The notes under the pieces: generated by a model
The model's database searches: none
What the model was told of the DNA's origin: nothing
Seen by the model: the letters and a program-made list of their open reading frames with translations, nothing else
In this document: piece by piece, positions 13,101 through 25,100 of the stretch
Numbering within the stretch: the first letter of the stretch is position 1
Layout: every line of letters starts with the position of its first letter
Translations under genes and position numbers: made by a program
DNA from: Ephydatia muelleri
Lineage: Eukaryota > Porifera > Demospongiae > Spongillida > Spongillidae
Length of the DNA: 64,000 bases
Direction: 5' to 3'
NCBI GenBank assembly: GCA_013339895.1
Contig: JABACO010000007.1
Span: 7,140,593-7,204,592, forward strand

Positions 13101-16100
13101 CAATATGAGAGGGTGAGCTGTTCAGGGTGGTACAATTTCATGTGGAATGACCCTGTTAGCTTCAGATGTGGGTGTGTCTGTGTGTGTGAGTGTTCATGAT
13201 GTGTGGGTGTGATCTGGTGTATACACACTGTATGTAACTGTTACTGTGTGGTGATTGGGTGTAAATCTGCCAGCAGTGTGCCATCCAGTGCATGTAGCAG
13301 GTGCTTTGATTATTGAAGAACCAGGGCTACATGTAGATATGTACTACAGGGTCATTCCAAGTCAAATCATCATGCTATATGCCACCATGTCCTCTCATAT
13401 GGAACACTTTTGTTATGAGCTTGTTGAACAATAAAAATAAATTTGGCAAATTAGGTGTTGTTTAGGTCTATGTCAGTGAAGCCTCACCTTTAGATAAACT
13501 TAAAGGTCTAGCTAAGCATACTATCCCTCCCCAGCATATAGCCACAGACCATAACCACCAAACAGGTTTAGGGGTCTGGTTCCAGGCATGGTATATATAT
13601 AAGAGAGGTCTGGGAAGGGTGACTCACTCAGTCATCAGCCACTGCAGTTGGTAGTCATGAACCGTAAGGAATTAGAAAAGTTAGCGTGCGAGGTCCTCCG
13701 TCTTCGGATTGGCGAGGCGAAGCTCGCGATGACAGAAAACAAGGCGGCCCTGGTAGAGCGACTCTACCTACACCTTCAGGATCCCTCAAGCGAGCCAGAG
13801 CCTGAACGTGAAGACGTACACCCGAGTCCAAAGATTCCAGCGAATCTTCGAGAGAGGGTGCAACAACCGAGTCAACTCCATACATCTTCAACCAGTTTGC
13901 CTCTGCCCTTCACTGGATCATGGCCACCAACTATGCAGCAGATCTGATCCACTACCTTGATGATTTCCTCCTGGCTGGCCCACCTGGACAACCCACCTGT
14001 AGTGAGTCAACGGAAACCATGCTTAGAGTGTGCGAGAGGCTGGGGATCCCAGTTGCCTTGGACAAGCTGGAAGGTCCAGCGACCACCATCACGTTCCTTG
14101 GCATCACCATCGACACCACACTCCAACTGCTGCGGTTTCCACCAGACAAGCTGCAAGAAATGACCCTCTTGATCAAATCCTGGTTGGGAAAGCAACAGAC
14201 CACAAAGAGGGACCTTCTTTCACTTATAGGCAAGCTGTCATTTGCTGCCAAAGTGGTTCCATCTGGTCGCCTCTTCCTCCGTCGGCTGATAGAGTTGTCT
14301 ACCACAGTCTCCAAGCTGCACCATCACATTCACCTTAACATGGAGGCAAGGGAGGATATCATATGGTGGAACAGGTTCTTGCCCTCATGGAATGGGGTAT
14401 CAATCTTCCTCGATCTCAACTGGAAGGATGCAGAGGCCATCGACTTATTTACAGATGCTTCTGGGACACTGGGCTATGGAGCATACTTTAATGGGGCATG
14501 GTTCTGCAGTGATTACGATTTCTGCAGCACCCACCACTGAAAACCACTCCCAGGCACAGCACGAACTCTGGTACTATTCGTGACGGACCTGAGTACGAAC
14601 CTCCAGCTGCAAACTATCCAGGCGTACATATCAGCAGGGTCATTCCAAAAACAATTGTAGCCCCTTAGTTTCCAATCTGCATACCTTTTCTCACAGTTGT
14701 TCTGCTCAATGAAGTAGACAATTTCACAATACATTAGCATACCCAATTATATTTGGTTAGTTCTCTTGCTATAAATAATTTTTTTCCTGTTTTGAATGAC
14801 TGCTGTTTGCGCCTAACGAAGGGCATGCTTGTTATTTTGACACAAAATGGAAGGTTTTATGGAGGACATGCCTTTCGATAAATGTGTTATGTATGTCACA
14901 AGGGGCGTGGTTATGCATAAATTGATCACAATGTCAGTGTATAGAAAAAAATAGGAAGAAAATTATGCCACCAATTTATTTTAGATACTTGCCAACAGCA
15001 TTTTACATAATTTGTGATTAACTTAGTGGTAAAGTGGTAAAGTGGTATGGTGGCCTGGGATTTTGATTTAAAAAGGCAGTTAGCCATTTTTAAAATAGTC
15101 TGATCAGTTTATTGTCAACATTAAAAACACTGTGGCTGGGTGTTATGATAAGACAAGTGCATCATAACACCCAGCCACAGTGTTTTAAATGAATATCATC
15201 TCCAAACCACATTCACATCACCAGTTTATACAAATCTTGCTCTAAAGGCCGACATACAGGGTCGACTTCCTGCGGATTTATCGCCTGCAACTCAAATGAA
15301 TACGGGTGAAAATTCAGTAAACTAAAGTTTTATGGAGTTTTTATGCATATTCATTTGAGTTGCAGGCGATAAATCAGCAGGAAGTCGACCCGTGTATGTT
15401 GGCCTTTAGAGCAGCACTGGCTTCCTGCATCTCCTTTCTGCTTAGTGATCAACCAGTTGCAGTGGTTGCATTGACAGAGGTCAGAACATCAGAGAGGTCT
15501 ACATCCAGGTGATCCTCCTGCTCAGGGTACGCAAAGGAGGATGCTGGGATGCAGGGATGTAGGAACTTGACAGTGATGACATGTTCAGTCGTATGTGCCC
15601 CAACAACACAACCAAGCCAGCATTCTCCATCATAAGCCATGGTGACATATCCACCGATTGCTGTAGCTTGAGGAGAGAGGACAGGTGCACTTCCTACTTC
15701 CACCTTTTCTCTTCTGGATACTGTACTCGATGAAAACAGCTTCACTTCAAGAGTGTTAGATGAAATTGGAATGAAACAGTGAAGCTTTTGTGTGCCCGAA
15801 CAGTTCTGCTTCTGGACAAACAAACGTCCAATAGTTGAGCTTCCTGTTCATGTTCCTTCAATGCCATAAAACAGAAATGTATATACCTTTGATGTCATTC
15901 ACTGCAAACTGGTACAGTTGATGTGCTGTTAGTATATGGTCTTTGTATACATGTTGCAGACTGGCTTTTGTGGCAAGTCGCTTCAGAGTCCCCCCGGCCA
16001 GCACCGTCTCCAGCGATTTGCCATGAGAGGTGGCAAAAAGTGCCACTCTGCAGGCACTCCATAATCCATGAGATGCAAGCACAGGTTCAGGAAATTCTAA

Positions 16101-19100
16101 CAGTTCTTGCGAGTGTGCAAAGCGGTGTGCAGTTGCAGACCCATTGTTCCAGAATTCTGTGTTAAACAACAAAAGAATAATTTTCCGAAAAATTTGCAAT
16201 CACGAGGTATTCACCTTCCTTGAGCTGTTCCTAGGTCTCTTGAACAAACCTGGCCTGCATTTTTGCTGTAAAGTCATGTATTGTCAACTTTTTCAGCATG
16301 GCGTACATACTAAGTGGGGTATTATTGCGGACCCATCAAACAAAGGGATATCAATTATCAATTTTGAAGCTACATGGAGTTTGCCTTGTGAATGTGAGGG
16401 TTGGAACCGTGGAATGATGGGTTCGCAATAATACCCCACTTAGTGTGTTTACGTTAAAAGGTTTACAGTACCGCCCACAAGTTGAAAGACACTCGCGTGT
16501 TGATTAGAGATGCGTGCGTGTACACGCAACTAAAAGTTGTTAACAAGACAACACTTGTGTGGGTACTCGAGCTCGCATGCGATGGTGTTTGGTACTCGCT
16601 GTGTGTGGGTAATTTCTCGCAACTCGCATGTAAGCACACGACAGTCATGCGCGGTCAACTGATTTGTGGCCGGTACAGTAGGGCTACTTTGTCTTTATGT
16701 GTTATTGTTAACTGAGCTGATATCCCTTTGTTGTCTTATAGTGATAAATGCAACGGCCAGCCCTCTTGTAGACGGCTAAGCGCAAGCATTGAAAAGCACT
16801 TAAGGCAAACATTGAAAATCGCTTAGCTCAAGCATTGATCACTGGTAGACAACAAAAAGATTATCAACTTCCTAAACAATTACACAAAGGCATGACACAG
16901 CCTTGCTAATTTCATTGGACTTAATATACATTGTAAGCAGGCAAATAAACACTGTACATCATATACTGCCCAACTACATGTATGTCTTGTCCTCGTGAAA
17001 AGAAATGTTGCGATCCGTCAAAGCGCCACAAGAATGCTCAGAGAAAAGATGTGCGAGTTGTACATTATCATTCTGCAACATCCTACATTTAGCCTAACTC
17101 GTCAACACTATTTGTGCACAGTGTGCCGTAAAGCTGCAAGCCGTAGCTGACACTAACTTGGATGATTTGCAAACTAATACTGGTGGCGACATCGATGATA
17201 TGCAAGCAACTTCAGTGGATGCTACAGAGACTGGTGGTGATGTGCAAGAAAGCAAACAATCTATTGTGAGTACAAGCAAAGAAAGCTCGGGTGAAGAAGT
17301 ATCATCGGAGGAAGCAGCTGACTTCAGAGTTGTTTTAGCACTTGATGGAGAGGAAATGATAAAACAACAACTAAAAGGCAAGTTTCATTCATCTGTGTCC
17401 ATGCAGGAGTGAAAAACTGATGATTTGAAAAATTTTGCCTCGAAGTTGGTGGTCATTGAAAAAAATATCAAGAGTTTTTGGTGTCTCACGGGTGTTTGCA
17501 GCCGGACAGTAGGTTGGATAATTAAGCGATACCGTAATTTAGTATGAGCTACCAAAAAAATATCTAGCCGCATCTCATTATACAATGTCTGTTTTTGCGA
17601 GCACATATCACACTCGTCTTATGACATTCCGAGGAGAGACAATGCTCATGAAAACACTCTACCACAGCTATACATAAGCCATAATTGCACAAGGACTACA
17701 TTTATTATGAATGGTTCTGCGCAGCCCGTTTCCACATCAATGTAATTTTGACGGGAAAAGATGGGGTTTACTTGAGCGGTCTTTGCGGACCAACCGACCC
17801 GTAGAAATCTGTAAGCGAGTAATATTATGATCAGCACACATAGGAGAGTATATACATATCGCTCATAAATAGCCGACTTTGTGCGTTCAATGCTAGGTTG
17901 GCTACAACAATGGACTTGCTTGAAGGCTAGGGTAGTTTTGTGCAAGTTCGTGTGTAATAGTGAAATGGACATCAATATGTGATATATATGTCTGTGCATT
18001 TATTTATTATTATTTTTTAATATATAATAAACCCCAGAATAAGGCAGGAGTTTTTATGAATAATTTCAGTATTTTAGAATGCAAAGAAAGTCGAAGAGCG
18101 ATGCAGAGTGTGTGGCCGCTTCTTAGGCTATATACCAGGGCTGCATATGACACAGGGTGCCTTCATGAAGCTGTTCAGGCTGCTGGAGGACACTTGCCAC
18201 CAGTTTGACTTGCAGCTGGTGTACACATACCAGGAAGAAAGCAGCAGCTCATCCTCATTCACAAAGTACACTGAAGAGCTGCACAAGAAGCAGGTGGCCA
18301 AGGCTAAGCTGGTTGAAGCCCAAGACTCCTTGGCAGCTTTAGAGGAAGCTGTCATGTACGTAGTGGTGGCATATGGGAAGGACAGCCCTGTTACGGAGAT
18401 CCTTATCAGGCATGCCCTGGACGGGAGGCAGTCTGTGGAGAAAATGGTAAGGATTAAGCAAACACTGATTATAACACCCTAACACAGGAAATGGAAATAG
18501 CTAAGACCACCAAAGTTACTAGCAAGGAGTTTGCCCTTCATGATGGTCTATTTGTGAAGGGATTGGATGAAGCCCTCCAATCCTTCAAGGTGCAGCGGCA
18601 GCAATACTTTGGTGGTGTGTTTGTTGGTAACCACATCCACAAGACACTACAGGTTAGAATCATCTAAATTTAGTTCAGTTGTTGTAACTCATACACTATT
18701 TAGCCAGCAAACATCAAGCGTTTGTGCACCTCCATCGTAAAGGTTGCAACAACTAAGTGCCCTACACTAATAACACCAGCAACGGAGGCATGCATGAAGT
18801 TTACAAACATCTTCACCCTGCTAGGCCAGAAGTACATGTATGAAATAACTGTACATAATCCAATAGAAACTATAACGGCCCAGCTCATGGAGCACTTTAG
18901 GAGTTCCTTCCCAAACTGCTCTATAACATTAAAAATGCACATGCTGGAAGAACATACAGTGCCATGGGCAAAAAGAACATACGTTGGATTTGGTCTTCTG
19001 AGGGAGCAAGGAGCAGAATCCATCCATGCCAGTTTTAACTCCTTGCAACGTACGTACCATTCGGTACATGACCCAGTCGAAAGACTGTCCTTGATTATGA

Positions 19101-22100
19101 AGGAGCACCTGCCTTCAATAGCTCCACAAAATGTGGCAGCGATCACTCCCCCCCAAAAGAGTATGATACCGTTAAATTCACGATATTTCAGCAATACGCA
19201 TCTCTAGCCCAAAAAAAGTCGGCTACACGCAGATAATCGAATAAGTTAGTACCTTCTGTTATCTCTAAGATTTAGCTTGAATCAAAACTTTCTACTGGTC
19301 GGGAGCGTGGAAAACTTACTTCAAAGTGGACAGGTACGTCGAGGGTTACCCGCTTTCAAGAGCCATAACTTGCCGTAGCGTCAAAGCTGTGATAAGAGAA
19401 ACACAGTGTACGTAGAAAGATGATGCTTCTTTTGTTTGGAAGCTTTAAATGGCGTTGGTATAATCCCTGTTTTTGTACAGGGGGCTCACGTTTCTTGGCT
19501 CTGGTTGTCTAGGACGTTGCTAAGGGAATACATAATCATTTCAATATTTCGGGTTATAAACCTACTGTCCACAAAATATATGGCCGCAAACACCCGTGGT
19601 CTCACGGTATCTAGCAAGGCAGGCGAAGCTGCTGGTAACAGAAAAAGGAGTCTAGTCTACCCCAAATCCTCAACATACCAATACACTATCACTGCAGACT
19701 GGTGAAGCAGTCAAGAACTTTTACCTTCCGATGGTCATGCCAGGCAGAAAGGACTTCATATCAGTATTGGGAGCAGATGGCAACATACATGTATGCAAAA
19801 AGACTACTGCTATGTAATCTAAAAGAAGCCTATAATAAATTTGCCAGTCTACGACCAAGAGAGTGCATTCTTGCAGTTGCAAGTGGCACTCACTCTATTT
19901 GTGTATGTACCATTCAGCAGAATGTGAAGTGAATGATGATGGGCAGCAAGCTTGAGTCCCTCTCTGGTGGTCAACTGAAACACTACAGTAACTGTCTAAC
20001 TAAATTGCACTGCAATCCTCAAATCTTGAAGTGCATATTTGGAAGTTGCAAATAATGCCCTGGTACTGAGCCTCTCTGCAATCAGTGCACAGTGGTTTAA
20101 AAATAGGGGTCATGTAGACATTAGTGAATTTAGAGAAACAAATGAAATGTTGTAATTATTCTGATTATGTGTTACAAGAAAATGTTTATTATTAATCAAG
20201 TTTAATGATTATAAGATTTGAATATTTCAAACCAAAATAATCAAGTTCTATTTCATTTGAATATCATTAAGTATTAAATTTTTAATATGTATTCAGACAT
20301 CCTTATTAGTTTACACAATTGAAGTACAAAAAGTAACACTATATATATGAACCTTACTACATAAAAATCAAAAATGTAAAATCAAGGATTAGCAAATATA
20401 TAGTATGAATGCTGCATGCTGACAGACAAAGTTCAGATTATGTTCCTGTCTCCTGATCCTGATCCTGATCATCTGCAAACATGCAGGCAAGTAGATGTTC
20501 TTCCAAAGAGAAGCAACTTGATCTTGCATGCTTTTGTGTACAAGACCGGACATTGTGCTCCTCACCACAAAACGAGCAATTAATTGACAGCATGTTGAAA
20601 GCTTCTAACTATAGGATCAGACTTAATCCATAATCGCGTTATTACATCAGACAAGTTGGCATGCTGGGTAGTTTTCCTAGCTAAATGCTCTCTGTATATG
20701 CAAAGGTTTTTATTGTTGTGCTCTAGGGGTTCTTCTGATAATGTTCCCAATCCTTTAGAATCATTAGCACTAATCAATGCTGCAGAGTGGGCTAGTACCT
20801 GATGCACAGAAGGAGTAAATTTAAATCCTGGCCAATGGCTGACAAGTTTAAGTGCAGTTTCTTTGCAAAGGTGGTCAAGGTGTTCAGTATTAATTCTTTG
20901 CTTGGAGGAAACAACTCTCAAAATGATAGAGAGATTAGTAATGAATTCATCGTATACAACCCTGTCACATTCTTGATCTCACCTAACCTTTTGTGGGATA
21001 CATTCAATGAGCACCTGACGCTTTTCAGGGTCAAACAGTAGAGCTCTTGCTGTGTTACCAGTTTTTGAAGTCCCTCCAGCTCCTACTGCAGAAGAAGGGG
21101 GCCCCATTCGATTCATCCTTTTTTTTTTTCAACCCTCTCCTTTGGTCTTCATTGCCAACTAATTTTTCATCAGCGATGAATTGTTCTGCTGCCTCAAAAT
21201 TGCTTCTAAACCGCTTTACGTATCTCTCCCAAGCTTCACCATTGTCTATTTTACGTTTACCGGTATCTTCAACCTCTTCAGCCATAATCGAGCAGCCACC
21301 AACGAACAAAACGAAATGAACGAACGAACGAACGAACGAACTTTGATCACCGATGCACAGAAAGGATACAATCACTATCACTTCAAAACTAGCCGTTACA
21401 AATGTTTGCACACACGTCTTAAATACATGAGTATATGCGCCGCAGGCCAGCAAGCACACGCAGGCCTCTACACAATGAACAAAGCACGGGCAGTATTGTG
21501 TTATTGTCCGCACACAACAAAAGGACAGCGTGGTGTAGCGTTGTGAAAGGCCCAGGTGCCAGTAAGTCTCGCAAGTCTTATTCCCACGGTCCACTCTTGT
21601 GTTAAATGTATGTTATTAATGAAATTATTATAAACATGGCGCTGTGTATACTGCTGTTGTTTTTAACTTTTGTCGCTCTAACTTAGAACGCGGCGGGAGG
21701 CGGCGCCTATGTTGCTAGTGCCAAATGATGGTTAATTGTAGTTATGTGTCATATATGGCCCAGATGGCTGTAGATTCGATTAGAAATGAGTTTAAACTTG
21801 GTACGAGTATAATATTTGTGGAAAATCTTTAAAAATTCACGTCTTCAATATAACCAAACACTACAAATTAGTATCATTAGAAACAGGAGACAAAATGCTA
21901 TGTAGTAAACATATATATAACTCAATCCTTTAAGATTCCAACAAAATATAATTACCTTTACACTTTTAATAAAATTCTCCTTGTTTATGCTTTGGCGGAC
22001 TGTCACTTATTAACCATAAACATTATGGAAATTTTTCCTGCAGATTATAGTGCTGCAAGGTGTTATAAAAATAATAATAAATAAAAACATATACATTATA

Positions 22101-25100
22101 CCCTACTTAAATGTCGGGGTCCTAACCCACTGTGCAGTGGCATGTGAAAATTCAATTGCTACAGTAGAGGCAAGGCAATGGACACAAACTGATCATGTCA
22201 ATATAGAAACAAAGGTGATGCCAATTGATGATTTCATCGATGCATTCACTGCCATGCTAAATACATGACTTTACAGCTAAAATGCAGGCCAGGAGACTAA
22301 GGAAAACCACAAGGAAGGTGAATACCTCGTGATTGCAGACCTTTCGAAGAATTGCTCAGTGTCTTACCTACACCATAACAGGAGTCCAGCGAGCACCAAC
22401 CAAGGCGTCGAATGTTCATGCCAGCAGCCCACCTCAAGCCAAAACGTCAACCGATTACAAACGAGATGCTAGGGCAGATGCTTCAACAACTTGACATGGA
22501 TCACAAACCATCTCATGATCGCTTGATGCTCAAAGCAGCCTTCACGCTGGGCTTCTTCGGTCTGCTAAGGGTCAGCGAGTTTACAGTACCCAACCAGCAT
22601 GGGTTTAATCCTGACCACACCTTACCGCAAAGGACATCACCATGCGTAAGGACAGCATGGTAGTTGTGATTAAGAAATGGAAGACAGACTAGAGGGGGGA
22701 AAGTTGCCTGATCAACATTGGTCAGACACACACCAAGTGCTGCCCACACCTCGCAATGCAGAGATTGATCTGCAAAGAAACCCTTGTGTCTGTTTGATTC
22801 AGGGACAGCACTCACAGCCAGGGCACTGAGATTGATCCTGCATCATCTGATCCGCAGGTGTGGTTATAACACAAAGTTGTACCACACCCACAGCTTAAGA
22901 ATTGGAGCAGCGACAGCAGTGTCTAGGAGTGGTCTACCCCCAGCAGCGATCAAGAACCTAGGCAGATGGCGGAGTGAAGCCTACAAGGTGTACACGCGTC
23001 ACCCTCTGACACAGCTCTAAGACAGTGCAGTCATAGCCTCAGCTCAGTAACATTTACACACTCACATTGGCACATGCACACGTTGTATTTGTACTCCCAT
23101 GCCTGGACCCATAAACCCACCTTAAACCCTATTGGGGGTATATAGTTACACTATAACTTGGGTGGCACCCTCAGGGCTTCTACCCCAATAGCCACCTAAC
23201 CATTGCCAGTGTAATGGTTTGGAACACAGGCCGACCCAAAGATAGCCAGCACTTGTCATTGGTCCCTGTTGGCTAGGTAGCAATCGTCCAGCTGTGGCTG
23301 TTGCCTGCCCCCTCAGTGGGCAAAACAGTGACAGTGAACATGGGCAGTAATCTCTGTGCATTACCCTGACAGCTACCAAATATCTGGCACACTTAGTGAA
23401 AGGGGAGCATCCCAGGGAAAGCATTAATTAGATATTATGTTGTTACCAACTTTCGTTATCTTGTCCTATTAGTCCTTGGTTGACAACCTTAAGCATGAAC
23501 ATACAATCACTAATGGGCTTTTCATGCTGATAATGAAATATCTATCAGGTTGAAAATGAAATTGCTATACTCTTCTGTGCCCACCTTCTGTAACGTTTTG
23601 TGTATAGCCTATTTTCCTTCCCCTGGCTCTGTCCCTTCCCTCCCACTCATCTGTCCTCTTTCCCTCCACCTTTGACCTCCATTTGTACAGAAATGTTACA
23701 TCTGTCATATGTTATGTTTCAACACCCACCTCCACTGGTCCAGCCTCTAGTTATGATGACATTTGTATTGCAGAATGGTTGGAGTCCATTGAATGTAGCA
23801 AGTGAAAAGGGACATCTTGATGTAGTGAAGACACTATTGGAGGCTGGAGCTAATATCGATCAGGGCAATAATGTAGGTACATGTACACATACATGATGTT
23901 CATTGAACCGCAATTGTACCTGTACAGCACAGCCGATTGTATATAAAATACAGCTACAGTACTATACATGTATTGAACATGCTGAGCTATGAACCTTGAG
24001 AAAAGCTTTGAACATATGTATGTCTTATCTTTCACATGCATTTAGTGTACATGTGTGCTGTGTAGGGGGCTGTTTGGTGTGTCATGTTGTATCCATCTTG
24101 TGTATTGTAATTGCATGACAACTGTGCTGTGCTGGTCATTGGTGTGTTGCATGTCCAGCTGCAATGGTGTGCATTTGATTAATCTTACTGTAAATACATG
24201 TAGTGTGTCTACGAAAGAATGCAAGAAAACAAACAGTGTTCAACTTTCATCGATCAGGATTGAGAGAAAATGTTCTCTCAATCCTGACGAAAGTTAAACG
24301 CTTATTTTGTTGCGTTCTTTCGTAGACACCACAGTGGTATAATCAATGATCTATGTATTAGATGGGCACTCTGTATTGAAACACTGTAGCATCCATTCAT
24401 CCAGATGTGTGTGTGTAATTGCAGCTTGATGTGAATGATGCATTAGCTTCTGATGTGGGTGTGTCTGTGTGTGTGAGTGTTTGTACATGATGTGTGGGTG
24501 TGATCTGGTGTATACACTTACACTGTATGTAACTGTTACTGTGTGGTGATTGGGTGTAAATCTGTCAGCAGTGTGCCATCCAGTGCATGTAGCAGGTGCT
24601 TTGATTATTGAAGAACCAGGGCTACATGTAGATATGTACTACAGGGTCATTCCAAGTCAAATCATCATGCTTTATGCCACCATGTCCTCTCATGTGGAAC
24701 ACTTTTGTTATGAGCTTGTTGAACAGTGATACTAATTTTTTTAAATTAGGTGTTGTTTACATGTAGGTCCTAAACATTGTCAGTGAAGCCTCACCTTTAG
24801 ATAAACTCAAAGGCCTAGCTAAGCATTCTATCCCTGCCCAGCATATAGCCACAGACCATAACCACCAAACAGGTTTAGGGGTCTGGAAGGTCCAGTGACC
24901 ACCATCACAATTATGCAGCAGACTTGATAATAATGAATAATAATTTAGGCAAATTAGGTGTGTTGTTTAGGTGTTGGTGGAACAGGTTCTTTCCTTCATG
25001 GAATGAGAGGTACATGTATCAATCTTCCTCGATCCCAACTGGAAGGATGCAGAGGCCATCAACTTATTTACAGATGCTTCTGGGACACTGGGCTATGGAG

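Larger units (their letters stand above)
19686..22345 (+). pseudogene. Family A central region, split by a Transib-like insertion
   Basis: 19,686-19,790 encodes MPGRKDFISVLGADGNIHV. After a frameshift, LLLCNLKEAYNKFASLRP and SGTHSICVCTIQQNVK follow to 19,932, both family A hallmarks. The sequence then reaches 20,087, is interrupted by the element at 20,088-22,134, and resumes at 22,135 with ENSIATVEARQWTQTD and IDDFIDAFTAMLN to about 22,268. The uninterrupted arrangement is seen at 34,452-34,785, which proves the insertion point. It ends abruptly at about 22,345, where tyrosine-recombinase DNA begins. Confidence 0.68.

Noticed and set aside
20088..22134. True 12/23 recombination signals at the Transib-like ends
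   Set aside because: No nonamer-like block at either spacing could be seen; only the heptamer matches.
24415..24450. Possible extra ankyrin exon (gcagcttgatgtgaatgatg); similar at 29,518
   Set aside because: Only a few codons look ankyrin-like; no full repeat and no donor.
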